DNA of 64,000 bases from an uncultured Saprospiraceae bacterium (lineage in GTDB: Bacteria; Bacteroidota; Bacteroidia; Chitinophagales; Saprospiraceae): the NCBI GenBank assembly GCA_938016265.1, contig CALLWB010000008.1:62001-126000 (forward strand), in the 5' to 3' direction. Shown in pieces: positions 8,219 to 18,322 of this stretch (position 1 is its first letter; the number at the start of each line of letters is the position of its first letter). A model generated the notes under the pieces. The model ran no database searches. It worked only from the letters and a program-made list of their open reading frames with translations, and was not told where the DNA came from. The position numbers and the translations under genes were made by a program.

Positions 8219-10054
8219 ATGAATTCTTTGGCAAATCCAAATAAAAAAGGCTATTCACTGGCTGCTGTCCTAATAATTTTACTAGGAATGGTAGTCCTGC
8301 GACTAATGGTCCCACGATGGGACACGAACAATGTTTTGGCGGTATTGTCCTGGGATGTTCTGGGGTATTACTTGTATCTGCCTGCCGTATTTGTGCATGG
8401 AGATTTATCCCAATTGGCATTTATCCCAGAGATTTTCGAGACATATGATCCAAGTAGTTCTTATTACCAGGCATTTCCTGTAGAGAATGGTAATTATTTG
8501 ATCAAGTACACGATGGGACTGTCCCTCTGCTATTTGCCATTTTTTTTAATTGGCCACTTAGTTGCTGTTCTTGGCGGATGGCCAGTCGATGGATTTTCAG
8601 CTCCTTACCAATTTGCAATAGGCGTTAGTCCACTGTTTTATGCGGGGCTGGCGTTTTATCTTTTGCGAAAGGTGCTCCTTCGATACTTCACAGATGTGTC
8701 TGTAGCATTGGCTTTACTGGTTTTGGTGTTGGGATCAAACTATGTGCAGTACGTTTGTATAGATGGCGCAATGCCCCATGGGTATTTGTTTGCGATGTAC
8801 GCTGCCGTCATTTATCTGACAATGCGTTGGCACGACACCCCTAAAACCTGGATTGCCATTTTGATTGGATTTCTGATTGGATGGAGTACGTTGATTCGAC
8901 CAACAGAGGCCATTATGGGAATGATCCCGCTATTCTGGGGAGTAACCAATTGGAAGGAGCTCAAAGAAAAAATCGTTTTACTTTTACAATATAAATGGCA
9001 AGTGGTATTGCTTGTAGTTTTTGCATTTTTGCCCATATTACCACAGTTACTGTACTGGAAATATATCAGTGGCGATTTCATTTATTATACTTACAAGGAT
9101 GAAGGATTTGACTGGATGTACCCTCACTTCAGGGATGTGCTGCTTGGTTTTAGAAAAGGCTGGTTGATTTACACCCCGTTGATGTGGCTTCCGTTACTTG
9201 GATTTCCATTTTTATATAAAAAAGCGAAACCTATTTTTGCAGCTTTATTCCTGTTTTTTCTGCTCAATCTATATGTGGTATGTAGTTGGAGCATTTGGTG
9301 GTATCAAGGGAGTTATAGTTGTCGGGCGTTGGTTCAATCCTATCCGGTGCTGGCATTTCCGTTAGCTGCTTTTTTTATGTGGCTGGTCCGAAAGAAGTTA
9401 GTTTTTCTACTTAGCAGTGTTTTGATTGTTGGTTTATTTTTATTGAATAATTTTCAACTTTGGCAATACAATCAGAATATCATTAAGCCAAATGGTATTT
9501 CCCTCGCTTATTATAAAGCGATATTTGGAAAAACAGAAATCCAAAAACAGGACCTCGTGCTACTTGATACCGATGAAACCATAAGCGATGAAAGCAAATA
9601 CAACAAAACGTTGATAAAATTAGTAGACCTGGAGCAAGATACGGCAGACGCCAATGTTATGACAGGTGAGGGACACTCAGGAAACCGATTTTACCAATCA
9701 AGTAATAAAAACAATTTTCAAAAGACCATTTCATTCAAACGAAGTGCCTTTCCAGCAGATGCAGACACCTGGCTAAAGTTGGGCATCTGGTGCCATACCC
9801 AATGGGGAAATCACTATGTTAGTTTTGTGACAAGCTGTGCAACGGAAGATAAAAAACCAATCAAGTGGGTAGGCATCGAATTGGGTAAGTTCATTAATAA
9901 CGGAGAGGATCGATGGGAATACATTCATTATTACTACAAATTGCCGCCACCTAGAGACAACGACTACTTGGTAGAAATCTACGTTTACAATGTTGGAGAA
10001 ACAGCTATATTGTGGGATGATTTGACAATAGAAACGCTCACACCAAGGAAATAA
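8219..10054 (+). CDS. Polytopic membrane protein, GT-C glycosyltransferase-like
   Basis: I chose the ATG at 8219 (611 residues) over an upstream TTG that overlaps the -7 element. About ten to eleven hydrophobic segments lie between residues 15 and 420, starting with AAVLIILLGMVVLRLMVP. The first periplasmic loop contains WDVLGYYLYLPAVFVHGD, an Asp-containing loop after TM1 as in GT-C (PMT/ArnT-like, lipid-linked sugar-using) glycosyltransferases. Residues about 430-611 are a soluble, periplasmic beta-rich domain with several Trp residues (CHTQWGNHYVSF). The family assignment rests on topology only. Acceptor and donor are unknown, and no glycan cluster is adjacent. Confidence 0.65.
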   Translation: MNSLANPNKKGYSLAAVLIILLGMVVLRLMVPRWDTNNVLAVLSWDVLGYYLYLPAVFVHGDLSQLAFIPEIFETYDPSSSYYQAFPVENGNYLIKYTMGLSLCYLPFFLIGHLVAVLGGWPVDGFSAPYQFAIGVSPLFYAGLAFYLLRKVLLRYFTDVSVALALLVLVLGSNYVQYVCIDGAMPHGYLFAMYAAVIYLTMRWHDTPKTWIAILIGFLIGWSTLIRPTEAIMGMIPLFWGVTNWKELKEKIVLLLQYKWQVVLLVVFAFLPILPQLLYWKYISGDFIYYTYKDEGFDWMYPHFRDVLLGFRKGWLIYTPLMWLPLLGFPFLYKKAKPIFAALFLFFLLNLYVVCSWSIWWYQGSYSCRALVQSYPVLAFPLAAFFMWLVRKKLVFLLSSVLIVGLFLLNNFQLWQYNQNIIKPNGISLAYYKAIFGKTEIQKQDLVLLDTDETISDESKYNKTLIKLVDLEQDTADANVMTGEGHSGNRFYQSSNKNNFQKTISFKRSAFPADADTWLKLGIWCHTQWGNHYVSFVTSCATEDKKPIKWVGIELGKFINNGEDRWEYIHYYYKLPPPRDNDYLVEIYVYNVGETAILWDDLTIETLTPRK

Positions 10055-10240
10055 CCAGTTATTGAGGCAATCAAAACTTGAACATAGCTAAAATTAGCTA
10101 TTTGTTGTTGGCTATAAATGAGAAGAAAGTAAATTAAATTGCATTATTTATGATTAATTATAGAGAATAATTGCATTTCATTTCAAAAATTAGACAACAA
10201 GGACTAAATTTACATGCTATTAATACGAATAAACTAATAG

Positions 10241-11293
10241 ATGTCAGGAAGTAGAATTGTTACTACGATTATTATTCTTTCATATTTGATTCTTGGTTCT
10301 TTTCGGTTGTCTGCGCAATCAGACTCAACCTCAAGGGGGTATCCTCCTATCGACGAGAATCTCATTATCGAGTCTAAGTGGCTGTATACCTATACTGCGC
10401 ACTCTCCGTCCAATTCTATCATCCACAAGGCAGACGAATCCTACGAATATTATCTTTATTTGAAGTTTGACAACACTTATGAGCATTACCTTAACGGGAA
10501 TATCTCTAATGGAGGCTGGTTGTTGAATGAAACCAAGAATGAACTGTATTATAGTTTCCGACAAATTCGTTGGTGGAAAATCGCCGAACTAAAAAAAGAG
10601 ACCCTCGTACTCGAGTTTGAAGTAGATGGCGTCCCATATCAATACCACTTCGTCCGTGTGGTAACTGACAATGCCCCCTTCAGAAAAGCAAAAAATGAAC
10701 TGCCAGATATCGAGGTAAATGCAGAAATAACTACCGAACAATTGGTAGAAGCCGCCAGAGACCAACTCACCGCGAAACAAAGAAAACAAGAAGAAAAGAA
10801 AGAAAAAAGGCGCGCCCGTGAAGAAAAACGCGACGAACGAATCAACAGCCTTGCCGTCAAACCTACTACAATTGAAATTGCAGTAACTGGTGGTGGTTAT
10901 TATGGTGGGCCGGATCCTGTCATCAAAGATTTTACCGTCATTAAGTCGGATGGTCGGTTAGTCAAAGAATTCGAAAGTATTTCTCGTGGTCTGATAAAAA
11001 CAAAAAAAGATATCGGTCGGGAGGAAACAGAAAAACTAGCAGAGTTTATTACTAGTAAAGGGTTTTTCGATTATAAAAATCTGTATGATTGTCAAACCGT
11101 AGACTGCAATAAACGGAAAACAGCTAAACCGACGCCTATTCCGCTCCGAATATCATTTACCTATGGCAATCGCCGAAAAGTAGTCACCGTTAGTATTTGG
11201 GGACTGGATGACAAGAAAATCCAGTACGTCAATTATCCACCAGATTTGGACGTGATCATTGAAGGAATTCAACGTCTGGCGTCAGGTATTTAG
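10241..11293 (+). CDS. Exported hypothetical protein with highly charged central helix
   Basis: The 350-residue protein has an N-terminal signal (hydrophobic residues about 8-24, cleavage near LSAQ). Residues about 30-145 form a beta-rich domain with several Tyr and Trp (ESYEYYLYLKFDNTYEHYL). Residues about 165-200 are a strongly charged helix of Arg, Lys and Glu. Residues about 205-350 form a second domain (TTIEIAVTGGGYYGGPDP...FTVIKSDGRLV) whose strand pattern is reminiscent of DUF6438-type domains; this is a weak impression. Cys residues in YDCQTVDCNK may pair. It is monocistronic and its function is unknown. Confidence 0.65.
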   Translation: MSGSRIVTTIIILSYLILGSFRLSAQSDSTSRGYPPIDENLIIESKWLYTYTAHSPSNSIIHKADESYEYYLYLKFDNTYEHYLNGNISNGGWLLNETKNELYYSFRQIRWWKIAELKKETLVLEFEVDGVPYQYHFVRVVTDNAPFRKAKNELPDIEVNAEITTEQLVEAARDQLTAKQRKQEEKKEKRRAREEKRDERINSLAVKPTTIEIAVTGGGYYGGPDPVIKDFTVIKSDGRLVKEFESISRGLIKTKKDIGREETEKLAEFITSKGFFDYKNLYDCQTVDCNKRKTAKPTPIPLRISFTYGNRRKVVTVSIWGLDDKKIQYVNYPPDLDVIIEGIQRLASGI

Positions 11294-11358
11294 GATAAAA
11301 AATACTAAGTTATTGGATAGGATTGGCCCTGGTAACTGAATACCCAACCAACCCAATT

Positions 11359-11619
11359 TTATTCAGCGTGATTGAACTTCCAAATTCGTTCCCGGTACGC
11401 AAGATAGAGGATGAAGACACCTAGTACCACATACCCTTCTATACAATACAATCTTCGAGTCACCAAGGTTTCAAACGGAATTTCAGGAGCCCCATTACCA
11501 AGAATCACCCCAATACCTTCCACTTTAAAAACAACCAGCCCTACGTAAAAAGCATACACCAAGCAGATGCTTAAATTTATCATAATTATCAAGTCCAACA
11601 GCCTTTTCCAATGTTTCAT
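11359..11619 (-). CDS. Small inner-membrane protein, two transmembrane helices
   Basis: This 86-residue protein has two predicted membrane helices (residues about 9-33 and 60-78) separated by a short loop, a basic N-terminus (MKHWKRLLD) and a charged tail. No family is recognised. The reading frame is clean and the composition is typical of a real small membrane protein. It is isolated and convergent to its left neighbour. Confidence 0.55.
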   Translation of the reverse strand: MKHWKRLLDLIIMINLSICLVYAFYVGLVVFKVEGIGVILGNGAPEIPFETLVTRRLYCIEGYVVLGVFILYLAYRERIWKFNHAE

Positions 11620-11831
11620 AGTTGTTAAGATTTGTGTTCTTCCTCTAATTTAACTAATAAACTCAGAATTGTAATGTAGGAAGTATTGATTCGTTTTGCT
11701 TTGCAATACTTGCCAACCTAGCTGATAGCTTCTGCTTTCTACCAACTACATTCCGCCAATATGTCTCTCCACGCTGTGCAAAAATGTCCCTATACCGTCT
11801 ACCTCTACCATCTTTTTCGTAAGTTTATCGC

Positions 11832-13001
11832 ATGAGGCAAATTGGCAATTATTTTCTTGAATCTCTTGGTTTAGTCTGGACAGACAAAGCCACTCTACTG
11901 GCACGCGTGCTGCTTCCCCTAGGATTGCTGTTGGCTAGCTTGTACATTGGGATTGCCATTTCGATGAAAAAAGCACCAAAAACCGAAAGCCGAATCGCGA
12001 TCGTCTACAATGGCCCCGAAACGGACCTGGTAAAAACCCTTTCCAACTTACCCAATACCTCCCTAGTACAAACAGTAGACAGACAACAACTTAAAGATAG
12101 GATTGCAGATGGAGATTTGGAAGCTGGTTTGGTTATCCCAGACAACTTCAACAATACACTTGCTGAAAACAGATCAGTCAGTATGCAATTGTACTACAAT
12201 TCTGAAACCTCCCGCGGTATAGAAAAAACCATTACCAAAAAAATAGAACGGTTTGAAAAACAAGAATTGAAAATCCGACTCAAAAACCTTGAAATCATTC
12301 AGCAGCATATCGACCCTATAGCGATAGACGAATATGATTCTTACAATAAAATGGAAAAAATTCCAACAATGGTCAGTGCCTTGGCTCCATTTCTCGTGCT
12401 GCTATTTAGTTTTCTAGCGTGTATCTCTCCTGCTCTTTTGATTACTCGCCCTACAAAAACAGTAGCCTTTTCTTCCAGCAAATTTCTTGGCCACACCCTA
12501 GCAGTTATGTTCGTCGGATTTCTAGTAGGCACGATGACGATGTTTGGAATTTATGGCGTTATTAAATACCATCCTGACTTAAATCCGATGATCAAAAACC
12601 TGATCACGGTGCTTTTCAAATGGAAGACGGCGGGTTGGATGTTGATGAGCTTATTGCCTTTTTTATTTTTTGTGGGTACATGGCTTACTTATATTGGTTT
12701 GTCTGCCCGTACATTTAAGCGGGCACAAAATGTGATTCAACCTATCAAAATTGTAGTGTTGGGATTGCTCGCGCTTGCTTTTTTACCAACGCTCTATCTT
12801 GCTGGAAGTTGGTTTGCGATTCCATTTGTTTCCAATGGTCTGCTTGGCAGGGAGTTGTTTATGGAGAATTATTCCCTTTCCAACCTATTGCTTACCAGTT
12901 TACCATTAATTGTCTATGGGTTGGTTGGTTTATTTTTGGCAATTAGAAAAGGCACCTCTAATTTATCTTTTAACAACGATTTACAAAATAACAGTAAGTA
13001 G
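11832..13001 (+). CDS. ABC-2 type transporter permease
   Basis: The 389-residue protein has the ABC-2 permease layout. One N-terminal membrane helix (residues about 25-45) is followed by a large extracytoplasmic domain (about 50-180) containing GDLEAGLVIPDNFNNTL, a common segment in NatB/YhaP-like permeases. A block of five or six membrane helices fills about 180-375. These proteins form the membrane half of exporters for ions, drugs or polymers. The partner ATPase gene is not next to it in this window, so the substrate and partner cannot be inferred. Confidence 0.85.
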   Translation: MRQIGNYFLESLGLVWTDKATLLARVLLPLGLLLASLYIGIAISMKKAPKTESRIAIVYNGPETDLVKTLSNLPNTSLVQTVDRQQLKDRIADGDLEAGLVIPDNFNNTLAENRSVSMQLYYNSETSRGIEKTITKKIERFEKQELKIRLKNLEIIQQHIDPIAIDEYDSYNKMEKIPTMVSALAPFLVLLFSFLACISPALLITRPTKTVAFSSSKFLGHTLAVMFVGFLVGTMTMFGIYGVIKYHPDLNPMIKNLITVLFKWKTAGWMLMSLLPFLFFVGTWLTYIGLSARTFKRAQNVIQPIKIVVLGLLALAFLPTLYLAGSWFAIPFVSNGLLGRELFMENYSLSNLLLTSLPLIVYGLVGLFLAIRKGTSNLSFNNDLQNNSK

Positions 13002-13276
13002 ACAAAACACCTATCAAACAGAGACCAAACCTCATCGCCCCCTACAAGGCACTGTATATCAGCAGTTAGTACAAATCACAAACATAAATAAAGCGCCAGC
13101 ACCTATCTAAATTAGATCTACCGAAGAAGAACTCACATTATCTATGTCACATTTTTTTTTACTAACTATATGTGGATAAGTTTATTATTCTGCCTAGTAA
13201 ATTTTAGATAATTTCGCATCTAACTAAGTCCTAATATTAAAATTATACTTATTTAAGTTAACATTAAATCAACCTT

Positions 13277-16200
13277 ATGAAAAAGTTTTTCAAAAGATCG
13301 TTATTCTCCTTTATGACGATTATGTTGGCTGCTTCTTTTGCCTTTGGGCAAGGAGTAACCACAGCCTCTTTAAATGGTCTCATCAAAGACACCACCGGCG
13401 AACCGTTAATCGGTGTTAACGTTGTCGCGGTGCACACTCCTTCTGGTACTATGTATGGTACAACTACTCGCTTGGATGGACAGTATAACATTCCAGCTGT
13501 TAGAATTGGTGGACCTTATACGGTCACTATTACTTATGTAGGATTTCAAGAACAGAAACAAGAAAATCTGTACTTCTCGCTTGGTGAAAACCGGGTACTG
13601 AATTTCAAAATGTCAGACACTGCGGTAGAGATCGAAACCGTTACAGTAACGGCAAACCTCAACAGCGTGCTCAACTCCGATCGAAGTGGAGCAGAGACTC
13701 GTATTGGCGCTGAAACAATTAATACGATTCCTTCGCTCAACTACGGTATCAATGACTTTGCAAAACTGACTCCACAAGCCTCTACAAGTGGAGACGGACT
13801 TTCTATTGCTGGTATGAACAACCGATTTAATGCGATCTACATTGATGGAGCCGTAAACAATGATGTATTTGGACTTGCCGCTGACGGTACTAACGGTGGA
13901 CAAACCGGTATCACGCCAATTAGTTTGGATGCGATTGAGCAATTTCAGATCGTAGTTGCCCCTTATGATGTTCGTCAGGGTGGATTTGCTGGTGGTGGTA
14001 TCAATGCTGTGACTAGAAGTGGGACTAACAAATTTGAAGGTTCTGTGTACTTCAGAACAAGAAATCAAAATTTAACTGGTAAAACCAATCGCGAGGTTTT
14101 TGATTATGAAAAGACATTGTCTGATGCTGCAGTTGATTCACTTCGCACCAGAGTAGACGAATTTTCTGCGAATACCTACGGTCTTAGAATTGGCGGACCT
14201 ATTATCAAGAACAAGTTATTTTTCTTTGCGAATGCGGAAATTCAAAGAGACCAAACTCCTCGCCCTTTCCAATACGCCAACTACAATGGAGATTATACCG
14301 AAGCGGATATCAATAGTTTAGTAAATCACCTACAGACTGCGCATGGCTATAATCCTGGTGGCTACCTTGACAATACACGTGAGCTAAAAGGAGAAAAATT
14401 CCTAATAAAATTAGACTACAATCTAAATCAAACACACAAGTTGACTGCGCGTCACTCTTACGCGAGAGGTAGAAGCTTAAGTCCAAGTTCTTCTTCAACT
14501 TCTAGTATCAATTTTGCCAATAACGGCATCTTTTTCCCATCCACTACCAACTCCTCTGCCATAGAATTAAAAAGTATCTTCGGGTCTTCTTCTGCTAATG
14601 AGTTAACAATTGGATTTACTAAGGTATTTGACGACAGAGATCCATTAGGATCAGATTTCCCTTGGATTCAAATCGAAGATAACGGAGGTCGGGTGTTTGT
14701 TGGTAGTGAGCGTTTCTCTACCGCAAATCAACTAAAGCAAAGTACGTTTACCCTTACGGATAATTACACCATGTACAAAGGGAAGCATACCATAACTGTA
14801 GGAACACACAACGAGTTTTTCTCCATATACAATCTGTTTATCAGAGAAAACTTTGGTGTTTATAAATACAATTCTATTGATGACTTTATTTCTGGTGCTG
14901 ATCCTTTTGATTATGACAGAAGTTACTCGCTCGTTGATGATATCACTGGAGATGGTTCAGCAGCTGCGTCTTCCTACAATGCACTTCAGTTAGGATTGTA
15001 TGCTCAAGATAAAATCGCCATTGGCGACAAACTGACAGTAACAGCAGGTCTGAGAATTGACGTCCCGTTCTACACTAGTAAGCCAGAAGAGGATACCAAC
15101 TTCAACACCACTACAATTCCTCTAATAGAAGCACAAGGATACGATCTTGAAGGTGCTGAGGCAGGAAAAATGCCAAAGCCTTCAGTAATGTTCGGGCCAA
15201 GAGTAGGCTTCAATTTTGATCCGATTGGTGACCGGTCTACACAAATCAGAGGTGGTCTTGGGATTTTCACTGGACGGATTCCATTTGTATGGCCAGGAGG
15301 TGCTTACACAAACAATGGATTGACAATTGGAGGAGTAAGTGTTGGAGGTGCTGATTTAGAAAATCTAGAATTTGAAGCAGATCCTTCTAAGAATTATGAG
15401 CAAGTAGATTTTGGTGGTATGGATGTTGTTCCTTCCGGTCAAATGGATTTATTCGCTAAGAACTTTAAGTATCCACAAGTATTTAGAGCAAATTTAGCAG
15501 TAGATCGTCAATTGCCTTGGGGACTGACTGCTACACTAGAAGGTTTGTATACTAAAACAATAAACAATGTGCTATACAAAAACCTAAACGTCAAGCCATC
15601 CACAGAAAATTTTGCTGGAGTTGATAACCGCCCCCTTTACGATCGTTTTGATGAAGTAGATGATACTTATGGCAGAATTATGCTAGGCACAAACACCAGC
15701 AAAGGATACACCTACAATATTACTGCTCAGGTTGAAAAGAAATTTGATAAAGGATTGTCAGCTAGTTTAGCCTATACCTACGGTTCTTCTTATGCTGTGA
15801 ATGATGGTTCTTCTTCTCAAAACTCTTCTCAATGGAGATATGTGGAGAACATTGGCGGTCGTAATAACATTGGACTTTCCCGTTCAGATTATGATCTAGG
15901 TTCTAGGATTGTTGGTTTGGTTTCTTACCGATTGAAATATATCAATGATCATATCGCTACTACATTCTCCTTGTACTATAATGGTCAATCTGGCAATCCG
16001 TTCTCTTATACCTATGGAGGAAGAATGCACAACGATGACTCTGCGTTTGATAACGATTTGATTTTTGTGCCAGCTGATGCGAGCCAAATCAATTTATTAG
16101 ACATTACAGATTCTAATGGAGACGTTGTAAATTCTGCAGCAGATCAATGGGCAGATTTAGACAACTTCATCAAAAATGATGATTACCTAAGCACAAGAAG

Positions 16201-16546
16201 AGGACAATATGCGGAAAGAAATGGAGCTAGACTGCCTTTCACTTCCAACTGGGATTTCAGAATCGCTCAGGATGTTGGTCTTAAAGTTGGAAATGATGTA
16301 CATCGCCTGCAAGTGACATTTGACATTTTGAATTTTGCCAATCTACTCAACAACAGCTGGGGCGCAAGATATTCTATGAGTAATGACTTGTTTGCTTTGA
16401 TCGATTATGAAGGATTCAGCGAAGATGCGGCTGGAGCCAAAACGCCAGAATTCACTTTTGAGCCACCTAGAAACAGAGTATATGGTGTCAATGATTTATC
16501 TTCTCGTTGGAGAATGCAAATCGGCCTTCGTTACTTGTTTAATTAA
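13277..16546 (+). CDS. Oar-like TonB-dependent outer-membrane receptor
   Basis: The 1089-residue protein begins with a signal peptide ending near AFGQ. A carboxypeptidase-regulatory-like domain follows at about 28-115 (LNGLIKDTTGEPLIGVNVVA). The plug spans about 120-240 (INDFAKLTPQ ... GGINAVTRSGTNKFEGSVYF), and the rest is a large beta-barrel ending in RMQIGLRYLFN, with the terminal aromatic residue expected for barrel insertion by BAM. This build matches the Oar-like TonB-dependent receptors of Bacteroidota rather than SusC, and no SusD gene is adjacent. It probably imports a large or scarce nutrient across the outer membrane using TonB/ExbBD energy. A near-consensus -7 element TAATTTCG lies at 13209-13216. 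It is transcribed alone. Confidence 0.9.
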   Translation: MKKFFKRSLFSFMTIMLAASFAFGQGVTTASLNGLIKDTTGEPLIGVNVVAVHTPSGTMYGTTTRLDGQYNIPAVRIGGPYTVTITYVGFQEQKQENLYFSLGENRVLNFKMSDTAVEIETVTVTANLNSVLNSDRSGAETRIGAETINTIPSLNYGINDFAKLTPQASTSGDGLSIAGMNNRFNAIYIDGAVNNDVFGLAADGTNGGQTGITPISLDAIEQFQIVVAPYDVRQGGFAGGGINAVTRSGTNKFEGSVYFRTRNQNLTGKTNREVFDYEKTLSDAAVDSLRTRVDEFSANTYGLRIGGPIIKNKLFFFANAEIQRDQTPRPFQYANYNGDYTEADINSLVNHLQTAHGYNPGGYLDNTRELKGEKFLIKLDYNLNQTHKLTARHSYARGRSLSPSSSSTSSINFANNGIFFPSTTNSSAIELKSIFGSSSANELTIGFTKVFDDRDPLGSDFPWIQIEDNGGRVFVGSERFSTANQLKQSTFTLTDNYTMYKGKHTITVGTHNEFFSIYNLFIRENFGVYKYNSIDDFISGADPFDYDRSYSLVDDITGDGSAAASSYNALQLGLYAQDKIAIGDKLTVTAGLRIDVPFYTSKPEEDTNFNTTTIPLIEAQGYDLEGAEAGKMPKPSVMFGPRVGFNFDPIGDRSTQIRGGLGIFTGRIPFVWPGGAYTNNGLTIGGVSVGGADLENLEFEADPSKNYEQVDFGGMDVVPSGQMDLFAKNFKYPQVFRANLAVDRQLPWGLTATLEGLYTKTINNVLYKNLNVKPSTENFAGVDNRPLYDRFDEVDDTYGRIMLGTNTSKGYTYNITAQVEKKFDKGLSASLAYTYGSSYAVNDGSSSQNSSQWRYVENIGGRNNIGLSRSDYDLGSRIVGLVSYRLKYINDHIATTFSLYYNGQSGNPFSYTYGGRMHNDDSAFDNDLIFVPADASQINLLDITDSNGDVVNSAADQWADLDNFIKNDDYLSTRRGQYAERNGARLPFTSNWDFRIAQDVGLKVGNDVHRLQVTFDILNFANLLNNSWGARYSMSNDLFALIDYEGFSEDAAGAKTPEFTFEPPRNRVYGVNDLSSRWRMQIGLRYLFN

Positions 16547-16593
16547 TTGCTAATAATTGCTGACTTTTCGGAGTTGGTAGTTTGATAAGAGAT

Positions 16594-16631
16594 AAACGGT
16601 CAATTTTCTTTTGGGAATTGGCCGTTTTTTT
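16594..16631 (+). terminator. Rho-independent terminator of the TonB receptor gene
   Basis: Arms AAACGGTCAATT (16594-16605) and AATTGGCCGTTT (16616-16627) pair with one G-U and are followed by a T-run. The site lies 48 bp after the stop codon. Confidence 0.88.
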
Positions 16632-16779
16632 ATTGGCAGTTAGCCAGTTTGCTTGATTATTGGATTTGAGTTTATCAGTTGTATGAATCAGGGTTTTCTT
16701 GATTGACGGATTTTTTTTGAAGCATTCCTATGAAAATCCTACTCATCCAAAAAGCCTTTAATTCTGATTCTGCATTGAT

Positions 16780-17523
16780 TTACCTCCGCGCATAACGCAT
16801 AGACTCCGTAGGCAAAGAAACATCGTCATCCCAAGCATCTACCCACTCCACTCTTCGAATAAATTTAAATCCAAGGGTGATGTCAATCGCTCGATTGACA
16901 ACGTTTTGGGACTGTGTTCTGATGTTCCCATTTCGATCTACTACCGTTATATTCTCAAAGAAAATCTGCTTGGAAAGATCATTGTGAAACTGGATCTCAA
17001 ATTGCAAGGCGATTGGCGAATCTGCAAAATGAAACTCCAAACCTCCTCCAAGTGTAACCCCATAATTAAACTTATTAACGTAGTCATCGATGTTAGAAAA
17101 GGCCAACTCATAAGAAACCAAATAGTCTCCTCGCAGCCCTAAAGCGTAATAGCCATTGATACTTTCCGTCAATCGATGCAGATTGCGTGCTCCAATTATT
17201 AAAGATACCTGATTGAAGGGTTGTCGGTAGATTCTCCTAGGAGTAGTTACCATGGTTTGTGGATTGTAAAAGCTATTCGAAACTATTGCACTGCCTTTTG
17301 CTGCATAGCCTAACTGTCCAAAGAAGCTAAGGCTAATACTGTCGTTGACAGATTCTAAAAACAAACTACCATTATAGGCAAACAAGGGATCACGTTCACC
17401 CCCATTCCAGGACTGGGTACCAATCGTCAGACCGCCCTTCATACCATAGGCGGTACCAGTTTGCTGAGCAACTAATTCTGGAACTGAAAGAAAAAAAACG
17501 GAGAGCAATAATAAATAGCGCAT
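16780..17523 (-). CDS. Outer-membrane beta-barrel protein
   Basis: The 247-residue protein has a signal peptide (MRYLLLLSVFFLSVPELVAQ). Alternating beta-strands typical of small PorT/OmpW-like barrels of Bacteroidota follow: GMKGGLTIGTQSW, LSFFGQLGYAAKGSA, YALGLRGDYLVSYEL, FNYGVTLGGGLEFHF, PIALQFEIQFHNDL and AIDITLGFKF. The C-terminal tail after the last strand is short and charged. A minus-strand -7-like element TATTTTTG lies at 17540-17547, only 16 nt before the ATG. No specific function can be assigned. Confidence 0.78.
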   Translation of the reverse strand: MRYLLLLSVFFLSVPELVAQQTGTAYGMKGGLTIGTQSWNGGERDPLFAYNGSLFLESVNDSISLSFFGQLGYAAKGSAIVSNSFYNPQTMVTTPRRIYRQPFNQVSLIIGARNLHRLTESINGYYALGLRGDYLVSYELAFSNIDDYVNKFNYGVTLGGGLEFHFADSPIALQFEIQFHNDLSKQIFFENITVVDRNGNIRTQSQNVVNRAIDITLGFKFIRRVEWVDAWDDDVSLPTESMRYARR

Positions 17524-18322
17524 AGTTGAAAAATTTCTTCAAAAATAGGAAATTTTTCGGTGTGAATTGCTGGATCAATAGAAAGGGATGCAGAGAGACA
17601 TTTTTATAGCGGGTAAAGAGACAAATACATTTGGTTGATTGGTGTTGGATTGGATTCAAAACAAATGATAGAGGGGCCGATTAATTTCGGTTTACCAAGA
17701 TCTGAATTGGCAATCTAGATAAGGGCTAAAGCAGAAGCATCCTCCTTTTTCGAAGCAGTACTCTACCAACAATCATAACAAAGCAAGAGGAGTCGCTCTA
17801 CAACAAAAAAATCCCATACAATTACGGTTATATTTAGAAGTGAGCCTGTCTTTTACGTTAAGGATGCCAGGATAGTTCAGTAATCCCCTTGACTTGGTAC
17901 TTACAACGGTGAAGTGAGATACATGGTATATCTGTGTGCAGTACGAAGTAATCTTTTCAGATTTGGGGCCCGCCTTAGATATCCTGAGACAAACACTCTA
18001 TATTTTTAATGTTAGGCTCAATCAAATAAATGGATTGTAATCGTATGGGACCTATACACTTGAGATCAAACAAGCGTACAAATTGAAGTTATTTAAAAAT
18101 TCGTTATTGTTGATGAGAAAATTTTTAGAATAACTCCGATAACTAGAAGACTTAAATCAAAGAACAATTATTTCTTATTTCAAATATAAATATATATTTA
18201 CAGAAACGCAATCTTTTTTATTTATAATTTTGAATTTTCAGTAAATGACTTATCTTTTACCTGAATAAGTCCGCAGAAGCAAAATAGACTGCTTTATTGC
18301 TGCCAATTTACGGAATTTAATT
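17524..18322. other. Intergenic region, 799 bp
   Basis: I see no gene or clear structural RNA. The stretch becomes very AT-rich towards 18100-18250. Apart from a possible -7 element at 17540-17547 for the barrel gene, nothing can be assigned. It could hold decayed coding DNA, but I could not recognise any. Confidence 0.4.

Noticed and set aside
13277-16546. SusC-type glycan receptor
   Set aside because: No SusD partner follows, and the plug and N-domain resemble Oar-like receptors more.
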